Shown here: positions 7,237 to 14,832 of the stretch, piece after piece
Layout of the letters: every line of letters starts with the position of its first letter
Numbering within the stretch: the stretch's first letter is position 1
NCBI GenBank assembly: GCA_036560445.1
Contig: DATBRG010000038.1
Coordinates: 1-32,016 of the forward strand
Direction of reading: 5' to 3'
Source of the DNA: DATBRG01 sp036560445
GTDB lineage: Bacteria; Pseudomonadota; Gammaproteobacteria; Burkholderiales; Methylophilaceae
Length of the DNA: 32,016 bases
Notes under the pieces: generated by a model
What the model saw: the letters and a program-made list of their open reading frames with translations, nothing else
Told to the model about the DNA's origin: nothing
Databases searched by the model: none
Position numbers and translations under genes: made by a program

Positions 7237-9029
7237 GGCGCAACGATAAACATCTGGTCATTATAGGAAGAGTTCCTGGGAGTATTAGTAGCATCGAAAA
7301 CGGCATTATTATTGGTATTTTCTGTGCTATCAAGGTAATCATTAATAGAACAGCTTGGTTGAACTTGTGCAGAGTTCTTTATAGTATAGGGTGGTATTGT
7401 TATTGCCTTACTTGTACTAATAATTAATGCTTTAACTGATGATTTAGTCCCGACCTTAATATCTGGAGTATCGCATTGCAGACCATATGTACAATTACTA
7501 GATACCGTGTAAAAAAGATAGTCCTGCCATTTATTAAAAGTAAACCATGAGGGTAATACAGAATTGGTTACTGATGCATTAAATGCCCCAGGCGATGAAG
7601 TGTATTGGTAAGAAAAACCTCCGCTAGCAGGATACACAGCGGGTGATGGTCGGGAGCAAGTCGCTGTATTTGTGCTACAACCAGTACAAATTCCAGTAAA
7701 CGAATTTGGTTTGATTGATGTGGGGCTTGTTATAAAGCTAAAAGTACCATTAAATACGTAATTGCCAGCCACGCTTCCAGTCGTTGAACAACCTGTTGCT
7801 GTACAAGTAAATCTCCTAGTTGCACTTACATTTGCGTTGCATCGGCTACTCCCAGAAGTGACGGCGCATCTGCAAGTTTTATTTGAATTAGTAAGAACAC
7901 ATTGGCCGCCTGTTGTTGAAACAAATGCGGTAGTTCTAGTAAATTCCACATTAGTAATATTCGCAAAACTACAGGTAGCTGTGCTTGATGTAGCACTAGA
8001 ATAATTAACGGCACACGTCTGAGCTGGTTGAGTTGGTGTCTCAACTGGTAAAAACCCATAATATTGATTTGGCTTTTGATAATACTCCGTCATTCCTAAA
8101 GCAGAAGCGTAAGGAAAATAACCTGTACCTGTCGTCGCTTTTAATTTGAGATAATAATTTTGCAAAGCTTTTCGAGCTTCTCCTGCCGCACGCTTTTCCA
8201 ACTCTTCCATGAGCTCATCTATCGTAATGTAAACCAATTTATCGTTAAAATAGTACGGCTGTTGATAAACAGTATTATCTGAACGTACTCCTTGAGAGTC
8301 CTCCCCCATATAAAAATCTTCATCTGGCATAGAATATGTTCTATTAGATCTAGCGCCACCCCCAGACTGCAAATTGAAGGTATCTAGGTAATTTGTAGCA
8401 TCTGCAATACCACCAGAACGATCTTGATCATTGAGGGGCGGGCCAGGCGCAATAATTACCGCAGCCACCCTTGAGGAAATTACAACCCCTTGCTTATCTA
8501 GAACTTGTAGCCATGCATATGTTGGATTACTTATTTTGTCTGGATTAATTACTGGATACGCAGACGTTGAGTAGTCATATACCAGATTTCTTGAGACGGC
8601 ATACCATAAATGATTACCAGAACTATCTTTGAACTCCCTGCCTATGCCTGACACCAAGGTTGAGCAGTTAGCATCGTCAGCTGCGAGCCATGGTAATTGC
8701 CCTAGTAATTTATCGTAGTTCCCAGTCAAGCTACCCGTGTAACAATCGCTTTTGCCATCATAATTACCGTCACCGTTTCTATCAGGATATGGCATCAGGC
8801 CAGGTTGGTTAACATTGTTTACCGCCCACGCCAATAACGCCGCTTTCGCTTCACTTAATGTTTTAAGCGTTTGAACATCTTGCTCAACTCGTAAATTATT
8901 AAGATTACTCACCTGAAATGCATAAGCTAGTAGCGCTAGACTTATTGAAAATACTAGAAATATTAACGCTATGCCTTTTTGGAATCTAACTGGCATGGGA
9001 AAACTATGAATACGACTAGTGAGGCTCAT
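7233..9029 (-). CDS. Large prepilin-like protein with two tandem pilin-type domains, 598 aa
   Basis: I do not recognise a named family. The N-terminus has QKG followed by the hydrophobic run IALIFLVFSISLALLAYAF, a PilX-like prepilin signal, but without Glu at +5. After it, two modules show the same ordered blocks as the 295-residue prepilin next door. Module 1 has AKAALLAWA and GLMPYPD (61-83), GQLP (110-113), GNHLWYAVS (138-146), SRVAAVIIAPG (186-196) and FNDKLVYI (261-268). Module 2 has ARKALQNYYL (285-294), LPSW (492-495), WQDYLFYTVS (501-510), VKALIIST (532-539) and YNDQMFIVAP at the very end. Module 2 holds an insertion (about 335-480) rich in Ser, Thr, Asn and Cys. The DNA is visibly more AT-rich than its neighbours. 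The start could also be ATG 8996; ATG 9029 overlaps the previous gene by 14 bases. A tip adhesin or large minor pilin is inferred. Confidence 0.8.
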   Translation of the reverse strand: MSLTSRIHSFPMPVRFQKGIALIFLVFSISLALLAYAFQVSNLNNLRVEQDVQTLKTLSEAKAALLAWAVNNVNQPGLMPYPDRNGDGNYDGKSDCYTGSLTGNYDKLLGQLPWLAADDANCSTLVSGIGREFKDSSGNHLWYAVSRNLVYDYSTSAYPVINPDKISNPTYAWLQVLDKQGVVISSRVAAVIIAPGPPLNDQDRSGGIADATNYLDTFNLQSGGGARSNRTYSMPDEDFYMGEDSQGVRSDNTVYQQPYYFNDKLVYITIDELMEELEKRAAGEARKALQNYYLKLKATTGTGYFPYASALGMTEYYQKPNQYYGFLPVETPTQPAQTCAVNYSSATSSTATCSFANITNVEFTRTTAFVSTTGGQCVLTNSNKTCRCAVTSGSSRCNANVSATRRFTCTATGCSTTGSVAGNYVFNGTFSFITSPTSIKPNSFTGICTGCSTNTATCSRPSPAVYPASGGFSYQYTSSPGAFNASVTNSVLPSWFTFNKWQDYLFYTVSSNCTYGLQCDTPDIKVGTKSSVKALIISTSKAITIPPYTIKNSAQVQPSCSINDYLDSTENTNNNAVFDATNTPRNSSYNDQMFIVAP

Positions 9030-9549
9030 TAGAGCTATTTGTAGGATTGCGTGATGAAGACGGCGACTTCACGTCAGTGCCTATACTGCCTTCATCCTCA
9101 GTGTTATCTTGCTGTTGTAGATTTGTACGCTCATTCACTTCAGAAATGCTATCCGTATCAGGACTGTATGTCTGTCCGGCCTTAAGCTTCAAGTTTTTGC
9201 CTGTGCCTGGTACTCTAAGCTGTACCTGATTGCTATCACCTTTAAGCTTGCCTACTTCTATATTTGTAGTATTCGTATCTTCTTGTAATGGCATTCTATT
9301 AACCCACACCGTCCCTTTTTTGCCGTCACTACGTTTTACATAGCCTTGAACAGAAATATCTGCAGGAACCGCTATGGGGGCCGCTGTTTCTTCCTCTTTG
9401 GTTGCTGCATCCAGTTCCTGCACTTTTCTCAGCTGGCGCTGGGCATCCAGACTTGCACGCTCTGCGGGCGTGGTAAAAAGCCTGCCAAGGGTATCAGCAG
9501 CAAAAGCGCTGGGTGGCAGCATCAGTAATAGGATCAGCATGTATTTCAC
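9016..9549 (-). CDS. Periplasmic pilus-locus protein in MshK position, 177 aa
   Basis: A small exported protein of no family I can name with certainty. Residues 1-17 form a Sec signal peptide ending SAFA before ADT. The motif LFTTPAERASLDAQR follows, and similar motifs are common in accessory proteins of type IV pilus and MSHA loci. The middle (about 66-130) has VQGYVKRSDGKKGTVWVN and LKLKAGQTY, resembling the small beta domain of inner-membrane/secretin connector proteins. The tail is acidic, Ser/Asn-rich and probably disordered. The start is GTG 9549, supported by GGAGG upstream; an ATG nine bases further in would shorten the signal peptide. It lies 2 bases after the MshJ-like gene and overlaps the next gene by 14 bases. 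Role in connecting the platform and secretin is an inference. Confidence 0.72.
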   Translation of the reverse strand: MKYMLILLLMLPPSAFAADTLGRLFTTPAERASLDAQRQLRKVQELDAATKEEETAAPIAVPADISVQGYVKRSDGKKGTVWVNRMPLQEDTNTTNIEVGKLKGDSNQVQLRVPGTGKNLKLKAGQTYSPDTDSISEVNERTNLQQQDNTEDEGSIGTDVKSPSSSRNPTNSSNEPH

Positions 9550-9551
9550 GT

Positions 9552-10166
9552 CTATTTGCCCTCCACCGCTTGAGGCTCACGTATCGTGAGCCAATCAAGA
9601 TCACAATTGGCAAGCAGGCTTGGTGCCAGTACTGCTGTGTTAGTCACCGAAAGCCTTGAGATTTCACATTCCCGCACAATAAATGGTGTTGTCTCTTGGG
9701 TATCCAGTGCTTCTAACATAGTGAGTAAATCGCCCTCATGCAACATTGATAACTCGAGCTTCATCACCGAACGATGCAGGGTAAAAGTACCAACGTTGAG
9801 GGTAAATGATGGTTTGTAATCCTCTTGCGCACCAATATTGTATTTGATGCCAAAAAGCTTGTTTTGCCGGTGTATGCTGCGCAGGCCATCAACCCACTCG
9901 ATTCGCCGTTCTTCACCGATGAATCCGTCACTGATGAGCTTTTGGTAGATGGGCAGGTATTTAACGATGGTTTCTTTCTCAGCTCCCGAAGCCTGGTATT
10001 TTTGCCGTGCCTGGTTAAGTTGGCCTTGTTGCGTGATAAGCGCTTGTATCGCCGCAGCTTTGCGATTCTGCACGTAACTCACCAGCAGGGTGACCAATAT
10101 GACCGCTATCCCCAAGGCTATTAAGGGGTAACGTAACTTGCGCCATTCCTGCGTGGTTAATTTCAT
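9552..10166 (-). CDS. MshJ/PilO-like inner-membrane protein, 204 aa
   Basis: A bitopic membrane protein with a short cytoplasmic basic N-terminus, one membrane helix (about residues 13-31), a coiled-coil stretch (about 32-60) and a periplasmic globular part. This is the PilO/GspM/MshJ layout. Its ATG overlaps the stop of the preceding GspL-like gene (ATGA), which indicates translational coupling. In type IV pilus systems such proteins form the alignment subcomplex between the cytoplasmic motor and the outer-membrane secretin. Sequence similarity in this family is low, so the assignment rests mainly on topology, size and gene position, with moderate certainty. Confidence 0.75.
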   Translation of the reverse strand: MKLTTQEWRKLRYPLIALGIAVILVTLLVSYVQNRKAAAIQALITQQGQLNQARQKYQASGAEKETIVKYLPIYQKLISDGFIGEERRIEWVDGLRSIHRQNKLFGIKYNIGAQEDYKPSFTLNVGTFTLHRSVMKLELSMLHEGDLLTMLEALDTQETTPFIVRECEISRLSVTNTAVLAPSLLANCDLDWLTIREPQAVEGK

Positions 10167-11761
10167 GTCGGCGGCACCTCACGCTTTAGGACAACTTTAA
10201 GCTTGAATAGTGCAGCGAGTTTTTGAGTTGCTTGCTCATCTGCCGTAGTGCCCTGTAAATTGCTATACGAGCTTACATTTACCGGCTCCTGCAGAATGAC
10301 GACTTGTTCTACGTTCTTATCCGATTTCAACAACTCGGTAAAATGGTTAACGCTAGCCAAAGCGCTACGGTAATCACCAGCGAAGCCTTTTATTTCAGCA
10401 TTGATGAACCCAATTTCATGCAGAACCTTGGTATCGGACTGAATATTCTGCTGTGGGTTGCCTTTGCCTGGTTGTACTGGTGAAGGTGTAGCAGACGTTT
10501 TATCTTCATCTCTCTGGTTAACATCATTAGTAAGCAGCCAGCGCAAGCGGTCAAGCTGGATTTCTGATGACTTATCGAGAGCTAGGCTCAGTATCTGCAT
10601 CATGCGCCGTGGTGATCTGTAGAAATTAACGATGTCTTGATTAAGCTCAACCGCTGTTTTGAGGTCGTTACTCGCAATCGGTGTCGTTGGGAAGTCCTTG
10701 GCGACTTCAGTATAAAGATGTTCTTGTGTACTGGTATCCAGGGCGGCCTGTTTCGCTAGCTCAACTTGGTCCAATGTCTGGTAAAAATAAATACCTGCCA
10801 CTATCAACCCAACCAGCACAATTAAAGCAGTAGCCGAATTAATCAGCCGCTGTAAATAAAGCAGCTTGTGGTTTTTAATAAGGCTGGATGGTGCAAGATT
10901 ATCTGGCACATGCCCATTTGCCAACAAATGCATGTGCAGCAACTCAGGGTTAGATTTGAGTAGCTGTTGATCCAGGTGGATGCTTTTTGCAAACTGGACT
11001 AGGTCAATGGTGATAGATTCCATGCCATGTTCTTGCTCTATGCCACGACAAATCTGCTGGGCACTTTCATCCAGCGCCGGCAATACTATGGTTAGCGCAG
11101 TATCTCTGGTGATAAAACGCTGGCTGATTAGATATAGTCGGGTTTTATCCGTTTCTGTTATGTAAAAATAACCTAGCCTGTTTTCAGTACCAGGCGGGAT
11201 TGGCGCAAGGCGGCTGATACGTAAACGGCCATTATGCAGATAAGACTGACGTAAGCCTGAATGCAGACGCTCGCTCAATACAATATGCGGATGCATCAGC
11301 TTGAGTTTGCGTATCATGGCCTGGCTGACCATGGGTAGAAGATAAACGCCAGCAAGTGGCGCCTGTTGCTCCTCGATACAAACTATCCAGCCTTGGATGA
11401 AATCCGGATTATTCAGTGAAGCGAATAGGAAGCGGTCATCCTTGCGTTTATCTTTCTCACGATTGATGTAATGCGCTACCCGGTAGTTGATACCGCGATA
11501 GATTTGGTTGAGCTTACGTTCCACCAGCTCATAACGGGCATTACCGCTAGTATGTGGCAGCGTTTCAAGTCGATAATCTTCTTCTACGGCATCAACCAGC
11601 ATGTAGATCGTGGTATTGATATTTTTCTGCAAGAACCGTTTGAAGTCTTCCCAACCTTGCTCATCATTGAGGAAAATCTGATAAGACTGCAGCCTACCCG
11701 CGCGCCAGAGCCCGGCTGTAAGCGAGTTGTTTGAGGCGCAGAGGACGATTTTGGTGAACAT
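10163..11761 (-). CDS. GspL/MshI-like bitopic assembly protein, 532 aa
   Basis: A protein with a cytoplasmic domain of about 305 residues, a single membrane helix (about 309-328, TALIVLVGLIVAGIYF) and a periplasmic part of about 200 residues. This is the arrangement of GspL, or of PilM and PilN joined. The N-terminal part has the alternating strand pattern of the actin-like fold, but I see no clear nucleotide-binding signature. Between about 425 and 445 a Pro/Gln-rich linker interrupts the periplasmic part. It starts 2 bases after the mshG stop and overlaps the MshJ-like gene by 4 bases. Such proteins recruit the assembly ATPase to the platform. The MshI position is inferred from neighbours; the amino-acid match is not strong. 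Confidence 0.75.
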   Translation of the reverse strand: MFTKIVLCASNNSLTAGLWRAGRLQSYQIFLNDEQGWEDFKRFLQKNINTTIYMLVDAVEEDYRLETLPHTSGNARYELVERKLNQIYRGINYRVAHYINREKDKRKDDRFLFASLNNPDFIQGWIVCIEEQQAPLAGVYLLPMVSQAMIRKLKLMHPHIVLSERLHSGLRQSYLHNGRLRISRLAPIPPGTENRLGYFYITETDKTRLYLISQRFITRDTALTIVLPALDESAQQICRGIEQEHGMESITIDLVQFAKSIHLDQQLLKSNPELLHMHLLANGHVPDNLAPSSLIKNHKLLYLQRLINSATALIVLVGLIVAGIYFYQTLDQVELAKQAALDTSTQEHLYTEVAKDFPTTPIASNDLKTAVELNQDIVNFYRSPRRMMQILSLALDKSSEIQLDRLRWLLTNDVNQRDEDKTSATPSPVQPGKGNPQQNIQSDTKVLHEIGFINAEIKGFAGDYRSALASVNHFTELLKSDKNVEQVVILQEPVNVSSYSNLQGTTADEQATQKLAALFKLKVVLKREVPPT

Positions 11762-11763
11762 GG

Positions 11764-12969
11764 TCAGATTTTGAGTTTGCTGAATGAATCGTACACCGGA
11801 CCAAGTACGGAAAACATGATGAAGCCAAGAATGGCACCCAGCACAACCGTCAACGCAGGTTCGATAAGTTTAAGCATCTTCTCTATCGATTCGTTGACAT
11901 CCCGGTCATAAAAATAACTGATTTTAAGCAACGATCTATCCAGTGCGCCGGTATTTTCGCCAACCTTAATCATGCGCACCACCAATGGCGGGAACAAGCC
12001 TGCATTGTGGAAACTCTCGCTCATGCTGTCGCCCGCGTTAATCTGCTGGTGTGCACGATTCAGCGCATCAGCTACAACCCGGTTAGCCACGATATCCTCG
12101 CAAGTTTTGATGGCATCTAGTATCGGGATACCAGTCTGATACATCAAAGCGAAATAGCGGGCAAAACGCGCCAAGATGATTTTCTGCATGATATCGCCGG
12201 TAACCGGCAAATGCAGCATCACATAGTCAAAGCGATAGCGCGCCTCCGGGCTTTGCTTAACCCAAAGGCTCATGAGTACGACAAATAAAATAGGCAGGGG
12301 GAAAATCAACCACCAGTAATTGACGAATGCGCTGGAGATAAAAATCAGAATTCTGGTTTGCAGTGGTAGCTCCTGGCCCATGTTGTGCAGAAAAGACACC
12401 ATCTGCGGCACCAGATACATCATCAGGAATGTGACTGCGCCCATAACAACAACCAGAACGAATAATGGATACGCTATAAGACGCTTGGTCTGTGAAATCA
12501 GCTCGTCTTGCCACTTAAAGGTGGCCGCCATGTTTTCAAACACTTCTGGCAGTTTGCCGGTTTGCTCACCGGCACGTACCAGGCTGACGAATACATTGGA
12601 GAACACATCCGGGTATTGCGCCATAGATTGGGACAGCATTTTGCCACCCTCGACTTCAGCTATCAAGGCGCCAATCACGTTCTGGAAATGCGGGTTTGGA
12701 CTACTGTCGCGCAGGTCATTCAGGCCTTCCAGCAATGGCACGCCAGCACTGCTAAGTTGCTCAAGCTGGAAACAGAACATCATCAGGTCTTTGAGACTGA
12801 CCTTGTGACTATTGAAAATTGATGCGGATTTCTTGGCAACACGAAACGTAATCAGGCTAAGGCCGATACGTTCCAGCCTTAATTCAAGGTCAATTTCATT
12901 CTGGGCATCAACCTGCCCTTGCGCTGGATGCCCTGTTTGGTCGACCGCTTTATAATTAAAAGTAGGCAT
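11764..12969 (-). CDS. mshG: Type II secretion/type IV pilus platform protein (GspF/PilC/MshG)
   Basis: A 401-residue polytopic inner-membrane protein of the T2SSF family. Two copies of the helical T2SSF domain are present (about 70-190 and 270-395). The first contains the signatures LEQLSSAGVPLLEGL and VRAGEQTGKLPEVFENMA. The second contains ARFARYFALMYQTGIPILDA and KVGENTGALDRSL. Three hydrophobic membrane stretches follow the usual pattern (about 165-190, 215-235 and 370-392). The protein sits in the inner membrane, contacts the assembly ATPase and is the core of the pilus platform. It is encoded directly after the MshE ATPase gene (32-base gap), as in other MSHA and type II loci. The length is typical for the family. 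Confidence 0.93.
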   Translation of the reverse strand: MPTFNYKAVDQTGHPAQGQVDAQNEIDLELRLERIGLSLITFRVAKKSASIFNSHKVSLKDLMMFCFQLEQLSSAGVPLLEGLNDLRDSSPNPHFQNVIGALIAEVEGGKMLSQSMAQYPDVFSNVFVSLVRAGEQTGKLPEVFENMAATFKWQDELISQTKRLIAYPLFVLVVVMGAVTFLMMYLVPQMVSFLHNMGQELPLQTRILIFISSAFVNYWWLIFPLPILFVVLMSLWVKQSPEARYRFDYVMLHLPVTGDIMQKIILARFARYFALMYQTGIPILDAIKTCEDIVANRVVADALNRAHQQINAGDSMSESFHNAGLFPPLVVRMIKVGENTGALDRSLLKISYFYDRDVNESIEKMLKLIEPALTVVLGAILGFIMFSVLGPVYDSFSKLKI

Positions 12970-13001
12970 GGATGCGTTACCTGATCAGGCCGGGCAATCG
13001 T

Positions 13002-14708
13002 CTATCCGCTGATTCTATGCGTCAGATCGATGACACGGCTAACTTCGGACAGACTGGTATAACCTTCCAGAATCCGGCGGACTCCATCATCGGCAAGCGT
13101 AACAAAACCTTTTTCCAATGCCATCTTGCGCAGTTCATCTATAGGGGAACGCCGCGCGATAAGCGAATCCATGTCGCTATCAATCCGCAGCAATTCAATA
13201 ATCGCCATACGCCCGCGGTAACCACTGTAGTTGCAACGCTTGCAGCCTATCTGGCGATATATCTGTACATCCGCATTTGGCTTAACCATCAAAAGCTTAC
13301 GCTCATCGTCACTAGGGGAATGGGCCTCTTTGCAATGCGGGCAAAGTACGCGCACCAAGCGCTGTGCCACCACGCCAATGATATTGCCGGCCATAATGTC
13401 AGGGGAGATGCCAATATCCAGTAAGCGCGGGAAAGTACCCAGTGCAGAATTAGTATGCAGGGTACTGAATACCTGGTGACCAGTCATGGCAGCGCGGAAA
13501 GCCATAGTGGCAGTATCCGCATCCCGGATTTCACCGACCAGGATGATATCCGGGTCTTGCCGCATGATAGAACGGATACCGTTGGCAAAATCCACTTTGT
13601 TGACCTCAGCCACTGAAGTCTGGCGCATCATGGTAACCGGATATTCCACCGGGTCTTCCAAGGTCATGATGTTGACTGCCTCGGTATTCTGGAAGGTCAG
13701 CAGGGAATACAACGTGGTGGTTTTACCGCTACCTGTAGGCCCGGTAACTACCATGATGCCCTCAGGCCTGGTCATCATGAGCTTGAGCTCATCCAGCGTC
13801 TCGGTGCGCAAGCCCATGCGCTCGAGCGGGATGATGGATTTTTCTCTATCCAGCACTCGCAAAACAATATTCTCACCGTGGATGGTGGGATGGCTAGCAA
13901 CACGAAAGTCGATGGGGCGGCCGCACAGACTCATATTGAGACGGCCATCCTGTGGCGAACGTGTTTCAGCGATATCCATGCCGCTGATAACTTTAAGCCG
14001 CACCGCGATGCCGGGCCAATATGTCTTGTGCAGACTGCGAATCTGTTGCAATACGCCGTCTATCCTGTAGCGTACTCGCAAAAAAGCATGTTCGGGCTCG
14101 AAGTGGACATCAGAAGCATTGCGCTTGACTGCGTCCATCAACAACGCACCAACCAGCCTCACCACTGGTTGCGTATATTCATCACCGCCGTCTTGCAGGC
14201 TCTTATAGTCAATCTCACCGGTTTCAATCTCACGCAAGATGCCATCAACTGAAAGCTCGTAACCATAAAACTGGTCTATCTGCTCTTCCAGTTGGGCTTC
14301 TGCGGCAAGTACCGGCTTGACCTGAATTTGACCGCCCAACATGGAGCGCAACTGATCCAGCGCGACCACATTGAACATATCTGCCATAGCCACCACCAAA
14401 GACTTTGCGGGCTCTTCATACGCGATGGGTAGCAAATGATAGCGACGCGCAAAGTCTTCCGGCACCATTTTTAGTGCATCGGCATCGGCTATTACTGTAG
14501 CAAGATCAACACTTTCCTGGCCTATGGTATGTGCGACCAGATCGCGCACCATGGCTTCCGTAACAAAGCCCAGACGAACCAGCTGGCGGCCAAGCGGGAT
14601 ATTGTTTTGATCCTGCTCCATCAGGGCGATGCGCAACTGATCCTGACTGATCAGGCCTTGTTGCACCATCAGCTCACCTAGCCTTAGTTTGCGTCTTTGC
14701 TCGACCAT
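13002..14708 (-). CDS. mshE: Pilus assembly ATPase (MshE/GspE/PilB) with c-di-GMP-type N-domain
   Basis: A 568-residue AAA-type secretion ATPase that powers fibre assembly at the inner membrane. The N-terminus has a near-perfect MshEN repeat: RLGxxL at 9-14, G18, L25, L29 and Q32. A second, degenerate copy lies at 38-61, starting with Pro instead of Arg. In Vibrio MshE this pair of 24-residue motifs binds cyclic di-GMP. The motor part has the Walker A loop GPTGSGKT (323-330), the Asp box, the Walker B region ILVGEIRD and His box TLHTN. A tetracysteine zinc site follows (CPHC and CKRC). The ATG at 14708 has a poor ribosome-binding site. The gap of 124 bases upstream is the largest inside the pilus train, so a separate promoter is possible. 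Confidence 0.95.
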   Translation of the reverse strand: MVEQRRKLRLGELMVQQGLISQDQLRIALMEQDQNNIPLGRQLVRLGFVTEAMVRDLVAHTIGQESVDLATVIADADALKMVPEDFARRYHLLPIAYEEPAKSLVVAMADMFNVVALDQLRSMLGGQIQVKPVLAAEAQLEEQIDQFYGYELSVDGILREIETGEIDYKSLQDGGDEYTQPVVRLVGALLMDAVKRNASDVHFEPEHAFLRVRYRIDGVLQQIRSLHKTYWPGIAVRLKVISGMDIAETRSPQDGRLNMSLCGRPIDFRVASHPTIHGENIVLRVLDREKSIIPLERMGLRTETLDELKLMMTRPEGIMVVTGPTGSGKTTTLYSLLTFQNTEAVNIMTLEDPVEYPVTMMRQTSVAEVNKVDFANGIRSIMRQDPDIILVGEIRDADTATMAFRAAMTGHQVFSTLHTNSALGTFPRLLDIGISPDIMAGNIIGVVAQRLVRVLCPHCKEAHSPSDDERKLLMVKPNADVQIYRQIGCKRCNYSGYRGRMAIIELLRIDSDMDSLIARRSPIDELRKMALEKGFVTLADDGVRRILEGYTSLSEVSRVIDLTHRISG

Positions 14709-14760
14709 TTAAGAGTTCGTAGCCATAAAGATGTTAGTCATCGTTCACTTCTTGCTTTTA

Positions 14761-14766
14761 ATTATA
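14761..14766 (-). promoter_or_regulatory. Possible -10 box upstream of mshE
   Basis: A perfect TATAAT on the minus strand lies about 50 bases before mshE, in the AT-rich part of the mshN-mshE gap. No convincing -35 hexamer is found 16-18 bases upstream, so an internal promoter for the mshE-onward half of the train is only a possibility. No GG-N10-GC sigma-54 element is seen in this gap. Confidence 0.3.
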
Positions 14767-14814
14767 GTTTTACTTTTATCAGAATTAGAGGGCACTAACA
14801 AGGCAGGATGGGAT

Positions 14815-14832
14815 TTCCACCACTAGGTGGAA
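14815..14832 (-). other. Hairpin directly after the MshN-like gene
   Basis: TTCCACC (14815-14821) and GGTGGAA (14826-14832) form a perfect 7-base-pair stem with a 4-base loop. It begins at the base after the stop codon of the MshN-like gene. No T tract follows on the minus strand. It could protect the 3' end of an upstream mRNA or cause partial termination. It is not a standard intrinsic terminator. Confidence 0.55.

Noticed and set aside
12320..12808. 162-codon open frame antisense to mshG
   Set aside because: A shadow of a well-supported gene, without start signals or known motifs.
13486..14070. 194-codon open frame antisense to mshE
   Set aside because: A shadow of mshE, which carries all catalytic motifs in its own frame.
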